In this document: in pieces, positions 1-5,487 of the stretch
How the letters are laid out: each line of letters begins with the position of its first letter
Numbering within the stretch: position 1 is the first letter of the stretch
Assembly: GCA_026992375.1 (NCBI GenBank)
Contig: JALXAF010000258.1
Coordinates: 1 to 5,884 of the forward strand
Length of the DNA stretch: 5,884 nucleotides
Direction of reading: 5' to 3'
Origin: Anaerolineae bacterium
Lineage (GTDB): Bacteria > Chloroflexota > Anaerolineae > J102
Notes under the pieces: model-generated
Databases searched by the model: none
What the model was told of the DNA's origin: nothing
The model's input: only the letters and a program-made list of their open reading frames with translations
Translations under genes and position numbers: made by a program

Positions 1-33
1 TACGTGTATCATGGTTTGTACAGCGGTTGACAT
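1..33 (-). CDS. Partial CDS, N-terminus only, runs off left edge
   Basis: Only 11 codons are visible, reading MSTAVQTMIHV, so the product cannot be named. The start is supported by a strong ribosome binding site, AAGGAG, six bases before the ATG (AAGGAGCAAACCATG on the minus strand). The frame is open to the window edge. A second in-frame ATG at codon 8 sits in a copy of the same nine bases, CAAACCATG, but has no ribosome binding site. The gene lies 94 bases downstream of the membrane-protein gene at 128-934 on the same strand, so it could be its operon partner. Its ribosome binding site lies inside a perfect inverted repeat (41-77). That a gene starts here is fairly likely; its identity is unknown. 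Confidence 0.6.
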   Translation of the reverse strand, partial: MSTAVQTMIHV

Positions 34-40
34 GGTTTGC

Positions 41-77
41 TCCTTATGAGTGTCTCCGGAAGTGGCTCTCATAAGGA
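41..77 (-). promoter_or_regulatory. 10-bp perfect inverted repeat overlapping the RBS of the left-edge gene
   Basis: Arms at 41-50 and 68-77 are exact reverse complements (TCCTTATGAG and CTCATAAGGA), separated by 17 bases. In the minus-strand mRNA the 3' arm contains AAGGA of the ribosome binding site for the gene starting at 33, so folding would hide it. The same symmetry could instead be a protein operator. It is not a typical terminator: no T-run follows, and a start codon lies eight bases beyond it. The symmetry is seen directly; the regulatory role is inferred. Confidence 0.55.
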
Positions 78-127
78 TGTACCATTCAGCCGCTTTTGTC
101 ACGTTCGCATTTAGCGGAAACTAAAGT

Positions 128-934
128 CTATCTAAAAAACAGGAAGATAACCGCCACGGCCACGATAAACATAAGCAGATATTCGATGACTCGCCTGCGG
201 CCAATGTCCCCTCGCAGGGCCTGTTGCGCCATGCCCACCAGCAGATAAAATCCGACCATTAGAGTCAACGCCACTCGCACCGACGGAAATGGCCAGTAAT
301 TGAGCAATAGTGTGAATTGCGCCAGCACCAGGGCGATGAGGCCACTGTAGAGGAACACCTGTAGCATCCGAGCCTGGCTCCCGCGCAGCAAATCCATGGC
401 CAGCAGGCCCGCAGTCAGACCGATGATCGTTGCTGAAATCAGCGAGCGGCTGCGGGAAAGATAGATGAGGATGAACGCCAGCGCAGCCACCGCGTACGCT
501 ATGACATTAAGCAGCAATCGGGCCCGGCCATACTCGGGCGCATTGGTATCCATTGTGTGATACTCGCCCGCGATGCTGGCGGCCAATGCCGCGCCCGTCG
601 TGCCTAGAATGATCAACCAGAAGCTTTCGGCCTGAATCGAGGCGAGTAGCACAGCGCCCGTCAGTACAATGGCTGTGGGAAGACTCCAGAATCTGTAGGT
701 GTGGCGCAACAAGCGCTTTTGTGGATGCGTGCGCAAGGCCGCCTCGGTGCCCGCCCAGGTAGTGGCCAAAGCCACCAATCCGGCCAGAAAAGACGATGAA
801 AATCGGAAATCAATAGGGGAGCCGAACACGGTGATGGAATACACTCGTTCCGGAAAGGAGATCAAGGCGCCGAATGTCAGCGAAGCCAGCACTATCCAGG
901 TGGTGACGCTGAGATGATTGCGATACTCATTCAT
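128..934 (-). CDS. Multi-pass membrane protein, DUF5656-like
   Basis: The 268-residue protein is almost entirely hydrophobic. About nine membrane segments can be read, near residues 11-27, 47-63, 85-101, 104-123, 141-159, 165-183, 191-211, 221-237 and 249-267, with short basic loops (for example RTHPQKRLLRH at 68-78 and RGDIGRRR at 241-248). No catalytic motif or cofactor site is evident. The N-terminal pattern of one membrane segment, a short FGSPIDFRFSSSF stretch and an RTHP loop resembles the uncharacterised DUF5656 proteins I associate with Chloroflexota; this is a memory-based match, not a search. The ATG is preceded by GAGG at a short four-base spacing, and a good promoter lies immediately upstream. 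The function is unknown. The gene is intact and may be co-transcribed with the partial gene at 1-33. Confidence 0.8.
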   Translation of the reverse strand: MNEYRNHLSVTTWIVLASLTFGALISFPERVYSITVFGSPIDFRFSSSFLAGLVALATTWAGTEAALRTHPQKRLLRHTYRFWSLPTAIVLTGAVLLASIQAESFWLIILGTTGAALAASIAGEYHTMDTNAPEYGRARLLLNVIAYAVAALAFILIYLSRSRSLISATIIGLTAGLLAMDLLRGSQARMLQVFLYSGLIALVLAQFTLLLNYWPFPSVRVALTLMVGFYLLVGMAQQALRGDIGRRRVIEYLLMFIVAVAVIFLFFR

Positions 935-971
935 AGCGCCTCATTCTAGTCCCCGCGTGACCCTCTGTCAA
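935..971 (-). promoter_or_regulatory. Near-consensus sigma-70-type promoter for the 128-934 gene
   Basis: On the minus strand, TTGACA (966-971, perfect) and TAGAAT (943-948, five of six) are separated by exactly 17 bases. Only eight bases lie between the -10 box and the ATG at 934, so the expected transcription start is about position 936, one to three bases before the start codon. The mRNA would then be leaderless or nearly so, and the GAGG at 939-942 would lie upstream of the transcript. The boxes are seen directly; the start point is predicted from usual spacing. Confidence 0.6.
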
Positions 972-1020
972 CAATTTTAGGAATGTTCGAACTCTCATTG
1001 CTGATCTTGGGGGGAGAGAT

Positions 1021-1046
1021 GATAATGCAAGGCAGATAATCGCAAG
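1021..1046 (+). repeat. Short direct repeat upstream of pdxS
   Basis: GATAATGCAAG (1021-1031) is followed three bases later by GATAATCGCAAG (1035-1046), the same word with one inserted C. The repeat lies about 170 bases before pdxS in the gap between the divergent genes. Tandem words of this size can be regulator sites, and MocR-type PdxR regulators of vitamin B6 genes do bind direct repeats, but no regulator gene is in the window and this could be chance. Confidence 0.25.
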
Positions 1047-1077
1047 AAAACGCAGGCTTCTGCAAAGAGAGTGGGAC

Positions 1078-1088
1078 GAGATTATCTC
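1078..1088. promoter_or_regulatory. 11-bp palindrome upstream of pdxS, possible operator
   Basis: GAGATTATCTC is a perfect 5-1-5 palindrome ending five bases before a possible -35 box of the pdxS promoter region. Its placement would suit an operator, but a palindrome this short is weak evidence on its own. Confidence 0.2.
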
Positions 1089-1093
1089 ATTAC

Positions 1094-1150
1094 TGGACGA
1101 AAAGATGACAAAAGGAGTACAATAAAGAAAAAGAGCAGCGCGTTTATAAT
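1094..1150 (+). promoter_or_regulatory. Candidate pdxS promoter region with two possible -10 boxes
   Basis: Two alternatives are visible. First, TGGACG (1094-1099, four of six against TTGACA), an 18-base spacer and TACAAT (1118-1123, five of six). Second, a perfect TATAAT at 1145-1150 with no recognisable -35 box at 16-18 bases. They would give leaders of roughly 80 and 55 bases. Both lie in AT-rich sequence directly upstream of pdxS. I cannot choose between them. Confidence 0.35.
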
Positions 1151-1212
1151 CCGCTTGCTTATCGTTACCTCAATAAAAGACAAAAATACACCCTGGAGGA
1201 ATTCAAGTTATT

Positions 1213-2100
1213 ATGGAAGCGACAACAGGCACTTTCACCGTTAAATCTGGCCTGGCGGAGATGCTCAAGGGCGGCGTGATCATGGATGTGACCAACGCCG
1301 AACAGGCCCGCATCGCCGAAGAGGCTGGCGCGGTCGCGGTCATGGCTCTGGAACGCGTGCCCGCCGACATTCGGGCCGAAGGCGGCGTGGCCCGCATGAG
1401 CGACCCCGAGAAGATCCTGGAGATCATGGACGCCGTGACCATTCCCGTCATGGCCAAGGTGCGAATTGGCCATTTCGTCGAGGCGCAGATACTGGAATAT
1501 CTGGGCGTGGACTTCATTGACGAGAGCGAAGTGCTGACCCCAGCCGACGAGGAGAACCACATCAACAAATGGGATTTCAAAGTTCCCTTTGTGTGCGGCT
1601 GCCGGAATTTGGGCGAAGCCCTGCGACGCATCAACGAGGGCGCGGCCATGATCCGCACCAAAGGCGAGGCTGGCACTGGCGACGTTGTGGAGGCTGTGCG
1701 TCACGCCCGCACCGTGCTGGGGGCTATCCGCCAATTGCAAACCATGGCGCCCGAGGAGATGTTCACCTTCGCCAAAAACATCGGTGCGCCCTACCATCTG
1801 GTGAAGATGACCGCTGAGATGGGACGACTGCCCGTGGTCAACTTTGCTGCGGGCGGCATCGCCACGCCCGCAGATGCAGCGCTGATGATGCAATTGGGCG
1901 TGGATGGTGTTTTTGTTGGCTCCGGCATCTTCAAGAGCGGCAATCCCGCCAAGCGGGCCGCGGCCATCGTCAAGGCTGTCACCCATTACACCGACGCAGG
2001 CATCCTGGCTGAGGTCAGCCGCAATTTGGGCGAGCCGATGGTCGGACGCACTGTTGAATCGATGGCCGAAGAGGAAAAGATAGCGCATCGAGGCTGGTAA
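1213..2100 (+). CDS. pdxS: Pyridoxal 5'-phosphate synthase, synthase/lyase subunit PdxS
   Basis: PdxS makes pyridoxal 5'-phosphate (active vitamin B6) from ribose 5-phosphate, glyceraldehyde 3-phosphate and ammonia in the deoxyxylulose-independent pathway; PdxT supplies the ammonia from glutamine. The protein has 295 residues, against about 294 in Bacillus, and the whole (beta/alpha)8 barrel is present. Matches include GGVIMDVTNAEQA with Asp25, PVMAKVRIGH with the substrate-binding Lys82, and RTKGEAGTG with the second Lys150; these equal Bacillus Asp24, Lys81 and Lys149 with a shift of one. Phosphate-site glycines are in FAAGGIATP and FVGSGIF. A GGAGGA ribosome binding site (1195-1200) lies 12 bases before the ATG, slightly long. 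The gene stands alone: no pdxT precedes or follows it here, so the glutaminase must be encoded elsewhere. A strong stem-loop follows the stop codon. Confidence 0.97.
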   Translation: MEATTGTFTVKSGLAEMLKGGVIMDVTNAEQARIAEEAGAVAVMALERVPADIRAEGGVARMSDPEKILEIMDAVTIPVMAKVRIGHFVEAQILEYLGVDFIDESEVLTPADEENHINKWDFKVPFVCGCRNLGEALRRINEGAAMIRTKGEAGTGDVVEAVRHARTVLGAIRQLQTMAPEEMFTFAKNIGAPYHLVKMTAEMGRLPVVNFAAGGIATPADAALMMQLGVDGVFVGSGIFKSGNPAKRAAAIVKAVTHYTDAGILAEVSRNLGEPMVGRTVESMAEEEKIAHRGW

Positions 2101-2112
2101 CGCCTGCACAAA

Positions 2113-2158
2113 AACGGGATCAGATACAGGGAAGCCTTCGGCTTCTGCTGATCCCGTT
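2113..2158 (+). terminator. Strong stem-loop after pdxS, probable terminator
   Basis: Twelve bases after the pdxS stop, AACGGGATCAG (2113-2123) pairs perfectly with CTGATCCCGTT (2148-2158). Inside it GAAGCC (2131-2136) pairs with GGCTTC (2140-2145) over a TTC loop, with a 7 by 2 base internal loop between the two stems. An A-run precedes the stem, but only a mixed CCTGTTCTC follows, so it lacks a real T-tract. It may end transcription, protect the 3' end of the pdxS mRNA, or both. Confidence 0.6.
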
Positions 2159-2369
2159 CCTGTTCTCGGCATGGTTCAAGATAGACGTTTTGAAGCTTTC
2201 CAAATTGGCTGTGGGATACTGGATATGGTGTATATTGCCCCTGTTCCGGGGTGATTCGAATACCAAACACCGAATATCTGCTATCCTGTTGCGAAAGATC
2301 TGGCAGAATTTGTCAGGTTCCCCATAACCAAAAGTGAACCAGACCCTTTTTCACCCCAAGGAGGAGCTT

Positions 2370-2735
2370 ATGAAATCACTATTGATCCGATGGGCTATCA
2401 TCGCCGTGGCTATATGGTTGACCGCTTTGATCATGCCGGGCATGGCTATCATGGGCGGCATTCCGGGCATCCTGCTAGTTTCTCTGGTTTTTGGTTTGAT
2501 CAACGCCATCATCAAGCCAATCGTCAAACTGCTCACCTGCCCGCTGGTCATACTTACGCTGGGATTGTTCGTTTTAGTCATCAATACCCTGATGTTGATG
2601 TTGACCGCTGCTTTTCTGCCCCAATACCTGCAGATCGAAGGCGCATTGGGCGGCTTTTTCACTGCGTTTTTCGCCAGCATCATCATAAGCGTTATCACGG
2701 TGGCTATCGATTTGGTCATCCCTGACGTCGATTGA
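2370..2735 (+). CDS. Small membrane protein of the phage-holin-4 / YvlD-like superfamily
   Basis: This 121-residue protein has four hydrophobic segments, near residues 5-25, 33-45, 55-85 (long, possibly bent) and 92-115. The central NAIIKPIVKLLTCPLVILTL stretch followed by GLFVLVIN (45-72) is the signature of the Phage_holin_4_2 family (PF04020, B. subtilis YvlD type). Despite the family name, these are mostly chromosomal inner-membrane proteins of unknown function, and no lysis genes are nearby. The ATG at 2370 is chosen because AAGGAGGAG (2358-2366) is ideally placed before it; a longer reading from a GTG at 2334 would place this ribosome binding site inside the coding region. The gene appears to be transcribed alone, 269 bases after pdxS and beyond a stem-loop. 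A TATATT at 2231-2236 is the only -10-like word I noticed, without a well-spaced -35. Confidence 0.88.
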   Translation: MKSLLIRWAIIAVAIWLTALIMPGMAIMGGIPGILLVSLVFGLINAIIKPIVKLLTCPLVILTLGLFVLVINTLMLMLTAAFLPQYLQIEGALGGFFTAFFASIIISVITVAIDLVIPDVD

Positions 2736-3037
2736 TTGCTCTGGCGGCTGTTGCATACTCTATCCTCGGCTAATTGAATTTGCGCATCATCCGTCCGAGA
2801 GATTCTCTCCAGAGAACGCGAATGCGACAGATTTTCGGCTGTGCGCTCCCCAACGAGATCGCTCAATGAACCGCGATGTCCTGATTCCCCGTAACCCGGG
2901 AGATGTCGTTCTCGTATGAAAAATCCTCTGCCAACCAGCAGATTCCTTCCCAGGAAAAGATCAAAGTGACTGACGGAAAAAGGAGGCAAAACTCTGACGA
3001 CCTGGATGGGGAAGGAAAGTGATTTTTGGACGCATCT
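2736..3037. other. Convergent intergenic gap, nothing identified
   Basis: This 302-base gap lies between two converging genes. It contains a small perfect hairpin, GAGAG-ATT-CTCTC at 2797-2809, which has no T-run. It also holds a ribosome-binding-like AAAGGAGG with no start codon at suitable distance. No convincing terminator, RNA gene or protein-coding stretch was seen. The minus-strand open frame across it is an extension of the shadow of the holin-like gene. Confidence 0.5.
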
Positions 3038-4273
3038 TTACTCAGTCGCCCGGCATTTATCGAAGGGCATAAACGACCTCAGCGCCATGAATGCCGCCAA
3101 TACGATGAAGACGCTGGCCCAGGCTGCAATGGTCAGCAAGCTGCGGCCCGAAAGAGGCAACCATTGCACGAAACCTCCAAGCAGCAGCGCCAGCCACATA
3201 ACGCCTACGCCGCCCATCCACAGCCATTCGGTCCAGCTCCGCCAAGCCGATTTGAGGTTGCCGAAGCGGGCGATGAGCAGCCCCAGCAATGCGCTGGAAG
3301 TCCACAACAGCAGCATATCGTGCAGATAAAAGATGCGCAGCGTGCCCGCGCCCCAGGCCCAAACGCCTGGGATGATCATCAGCAGGGCGGAGCCGATCTG
3401 CACGAGCAATCCCAACAATCCGAACTTCACCAGCAGGGGCAGATCATCCCGCCGCAGGTAAAAGCGATAAAGATAAATCGCCACCAGGCTCGCCACCACC
3501 AGATTCGCCGCAGAAGCCACCCAGAACAGCCATGACTGCAGCAGATCGGGGGACATGCCCAGCAAAAAGGTGGGGAGAATAAATAGCGCCAGGAGTTTCG
3601 CCGAAGGTAGATCCACCATGGACCCTCTGTCTTCGAGATAAGCGATGATGGCGCCAAACGTTGCCAACAGCAGCCATCCCGTGGTAAACAGATCCAGGAA
3701 TAGGTGAAGGAAGAGATGTTTGATGAAGTTGTTTTCGATGCTCATGGCCATCAAACCCGGCTCGGCCATAGCCCCCATGCTGGCGATGAATAGCAGGACG
3801 ATGGCCCAATTCCACAGCTTCATGGCGTGTGGTTGCTGCGTCATGTCGCGCGTGGCCCGCCAATAAAGCGCCATGAACCAGAACCAGGTCAGGCCTGCAA
3901 GCCCGGCGCTGATAGCGCCCAGGGGCAGTTCGGCCGAACCGATGCGGGTGACGCCGTAGCCGTTGGGCCAGAACGCGGCCAACTGCAGGAGAGAGAAGGT
4001 TAGGGTGGCGGCCATCTGCCAGCGCACGCCCCTGGGCAAGGGCCTGCCGGTGTATGCGGGCAGGCGCTGCCAGATGAGAGTCATCAGCGCCAGAATCGTC
4101 CAGCCAAACATGGTGTGGCTGTGGGCGTGGATGATGTTATGGAATTGTCCCCAGCCTGGCGGGATGCCATAGACCAGACCAAAGCGCAAAAAAGACCCCG
4201 CCGATCCGGCGAGGGCGAGGATCAGCAGGGCGAAGAAGGCGTATTTGCGAGAAAACGCGGCGTTGTCGGGCAT
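3038..4273 (-). CDS. Multi-pass membrane protein with heme-copper-oxidase/NnrS-like histidine pattern
   Basis: About 411 residues with roughly eleven to twelve membrane segments. Histidines sit at or near membrane segments in three groups: FHNIIHAHSHTMFGW (His45, 49, 51, 53), NNFIKHLFLHLFLDLFTTGW (His186, 190) and RIFYLHDMLLLW (His318). Such spacing recalls subunit I of heme-copper oxidases and the heme/copper protein NnrS, and resembles poorly characterised proteins often labelled cytochrome oxidase subunit I-like. A true oxidase seems unlikely because I do not see the usual copper-site His-His pair. The residues are seen; heme binding and a gas-related role are inferred. I prefer the ATG at 4273 over the GTG at 4366: the extra 31 residues are a Pro/Ser/His-rich stretch unlike the rest, and neither start has a ribosome binding site. 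The globin gene lies upstream on the same strand. Confidence 0.75.
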   Translation of the reverse strand: MPDNAAFSRKYAFFALLILALAGSAGSFLRFGLVYGIPPGWGQFHNIIHAHSHTMFGWTILALMTLIWQRLPAYTGRPLPRGVRWQMAATLTFSLLQLAAFWPNGYGVTRIGSAELPLGAISAGLAGLTWFWFMALYWRATRDMTQQPHAMKLWNWAIVLLFIASMGAMAEPGLMAMSIENNFIKHLFLHLFLDLFTTGWLLLATFGAIIAYLEDRGSMVDLPSAKLLALFILPTFLLGMSPDLLQSWLFWVASAANLVVASLVAIYLYRFYLRRDDLPLLVKFGLLGLLVQIGSALLMIIPGVWAWGAGTLRIFYLHDMLLLWTSSALLGLLIARFGNLKSAWRSWTEWLWMGGVGVMWLALLLGGFVQWLPLSGRSLLTIAAWASVFIVLAAFMALRSFMPFDKCRATE

Positions 4274-4380
4274 GATGGAAGAGGGGGAAAGGGAGTGATG
4301 GTGGGGCGAAGAATGAGGCGGGGGCGTTTGATCTCGGTTGGAAACATGAAAATGGAACGTAGACACATCTGATGCACACA

Positions 4381-4450
4381 GACTTTCGCAGATTATTTTG
4401 GTTTTATCTGTTTTTATCTGCGCAGATCAGCTTTGTCTGCGTCATCTGCG
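4381..4450. repeat. Cluster of CGCAGAT repeat words
   Basis: The word CGCAGAT or its complement ATCTGCG occurs at 4387-4393, in the 12-bp palindrome ATCTGCGCAGAT at 4416-4427, and at 4444-4450, with a shortened TCTGCG at 4436-4441. The same word recurs at 5824-5850. The cluster fills much of the gap between the globin gene and the membrane-protein gene. It looks like a low-complexity dispersed repeat rather than coding sequence; whether it acts in regulation is unknown. Confidence 0.6.
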
Positions 4451-4483
4451 TTCTATCTACGAAACAGAGGGCGTTGAATGACG

Positions 4484-4503
4484 AGATCGCTCTGTTCCGA
4501 TCT
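4484..4503 (-). terminator. Weak hairpin after the globin gene
   Basis: AGATCG (4484-4489) pairs with CGATCT (4498-4503) over an eight-base loop, about 15 bases past the globin-gene stop codon. A second CGATCT lies at 4505-4510. The stem is short and no T-run follows on the minus strand, so termination here is doubtful, and read-through into the next gene is possible. Confidence 0.2.
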
Positions 4504-4518
4504 TCGATCTGCTGCTTG

Positions 4519-5442
4519 TTATCGTCCGGGCGGGAAGAGTGCGATGACGTCCCCTTGCTTGAGGGGCTGATCGAAGCCGCCGCTGTAACGCACTTCCTTG
4601 CCGTTGAGCAGGATGCGCCAGTAGGGGCCCTGACGCGGCACATAGACCTTCTCGAAGTCGGTGGCCCAGGTAGCTTCCACTTCATCTTCGGGCGCTCGCC
4701 AGGCCACTTCGAAGAATTCCTCGCGCAGCACCGGGTGGTAGTTGAAGAACTTGCGCAAGACGTCGCCCAGGGTTTCGTCGCTGTGAAAGTGGACTGTTTG
4801 CTCCTCGAGTTCGGCCATGGCCTGCAACTTGCCATAGAGTTTGACTGTGGCCGTTAGCGGCCCGTCATCCACCTTGAGAGCCACCTGATATCCGGCCAGC
4901 ATCTGATAATTTTGCAGCATCAGGTACTTGTCCCATGCTCCAATGGCGACCGCTGCCAGTTCTCGATCGTGGCCGTAGTGGAGGATGCGCTCCGCGAAAT
5001 GCGCCTGCACCATCGAGATGGCTCCCATCACCCACTGAGGCGGAGTGTGGATGCCGCGCGGGCCGTGACCGGCATGGAGAATGCCGGCATCGAAGAGATA
5101 GCGCGCGAATTCGTCGCTGAGATCGACGCCGATAGCGCGGGCCATCCAGGTGGCGAAAAACTGACGTCGCTCTTCAAGATGCTCCTCATCCATCTCCTGC
5201 TCCCAGCCCAGGATAGAAGCGGTTTCGTCGAAAGAAGCCAGATAGTCATAGGCTCCCACCACAAAATCGGCTGCGTCTCTGAGCAGCGTTTCAGAGGTGC
5301 GCCGCATCGCCACGATGGCATTTTCATCTTCCAGGCCCAGATACGCGATGAGTCGCCGCCACATGTGAATCGGGTCTTCCAGTCCGGTTAGCTCCAGAGG
5401 ATATTCGCGGGATTCAGTTTCGGGTTTCAGAGTTTCGAGCAT
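4519..5442 (-). CDS. Protoglobin fused to a MoaD/ThiS-like beta-grasp domain
   Basis: The 307-residue cytosolic protein has two parts. Residues about 20-190 form an all-helical protoglobin domain (the fold of globin-coupled sensors and archaeal protoglobin), with the hallmark AGILHAGHG then HTPPQWVMGAI stretch. His123 is the likely proximal heme ligand, matching the IGxxH motif of the family; a second His follows at 126. Residues about 197-307 resemble MoaD/ThiS: it starts VKLYGKLQAM, has LRKFFNYHP and RILLNGKEV, and ends LKQGDVIALFPPGR. MoaD and ThiS normally end in Gly-Gly, which is thiocarboxylated for sulfur transfer; here the protein ends PPGR, so sulfur-carrier activity is unlikely. The start at 5442 is chosen because GAGG lies six bases before it; an ATG four codons upstream has no ribosome binding site and itself overlaps the GAGG. 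Heme binding of O2 or NO is expected; the role of the second domain is unknown. Confidence 0.82.
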   Translation of the reverse strand: MLETLKPETESREYPLELTGLEDPIHMWRRLIAYLGLEDENAIVAMRRTSETLLRDAADFVVGAYDYLASFDETASILGWEQEMDEEHLEERRQFFATWMARAIGVDLSDEFARYLFDAGILHAGHGPRGIHTPPQWVMGAISMVQAHFAERILHYGHDRELAAVAIGAWDKYLMLQNYQMLAGYQVALKVDDGPLTATVKLYGKLQAMAELEEQTVHFHSDETLGDVLRKFFNYHPVLREEFFEVAWRAPEDEVEATWATDFEKVYVPRQGPYWRILLNGKEVRYSGGFDQPLKQGDVIALFPPGR

Positions 5443-5448
5443 GATACG

Positions 5449-5452
5449 CCTC
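5449..5452 (-). promoter_or_regulatory. Ribosome binding site that decides the globin-gene start
   Basis: GAGG on the minus strand lies six bases before the ATG at 5442-5440. The upstream in-frame ATG at 5454-5452 shares its last base with this GAGG and is preceded by AT-rich sequence without any Shine-Dalgarno match, so the shorter reading is preferred. Confidence 0.55.
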
Positions 5453-5487
5453 ATTTATGGGATTGAGAAAAAGCAAAAACCGACGAC

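Noticed and set aside
110..125. Small TTTAG/CTAAA hairpin as terminator after the 128-934 gene
   Set aside because: Only five AT-rich pairs and no T-run; too weak to call, and the next gene may be co-transcribed.
1165..2172. Long minus-strand frame of 335 codons opposite pdxS
   Set aside because: It is antisense to a fully conserved pdxS, is rich in His, Gly and Ala from complementing GC-biased codons, and has no family resemblance.
2334..2369. GTG start extending the holin-like protein by 12 residues
   Set aside because: The ideal AAGGAGGAG site lies inside this extension and serves the ATG at 2370; the GTG has no such site.
2370..2735. Prophage holin as part of a lysis cassette
   Set aside because: The family is mostly chromosomal despite its name, and no endolysin, integrase or structural phage gene is in the window.
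2351..2989. Minus-strand frame of 212 codons opposite the holin-like gene and across the convergent gap
   Set aside because: More than half is antisense to a gene with a clear family motif and strong ribosome binding site. The remaining part shows no motif or homologous pattern.
3026..3535. Plus-strand frame of 169 codons rich in Gln and Pro
   Set aside because: It is the antisense shadow of the multi-spanning membrane protein; the Gln/His richness is the complement of Leu/Trp codons.
4372..4857. Plus-strand frame of 161 codons over the gap and the globin-gene 3' end
   Set aside because: It is antisense to the MoaD-like domain and extends into CGCAGAT repeats; no ribosome binding site or domain was seen.
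5443..5454. Upstream ATG adding four residues to the globin-MoaD protein
   Set aside because: No ribosome binding site precedes it, and it overlaps the GAGG serving the next ATG. The choice is not certain.
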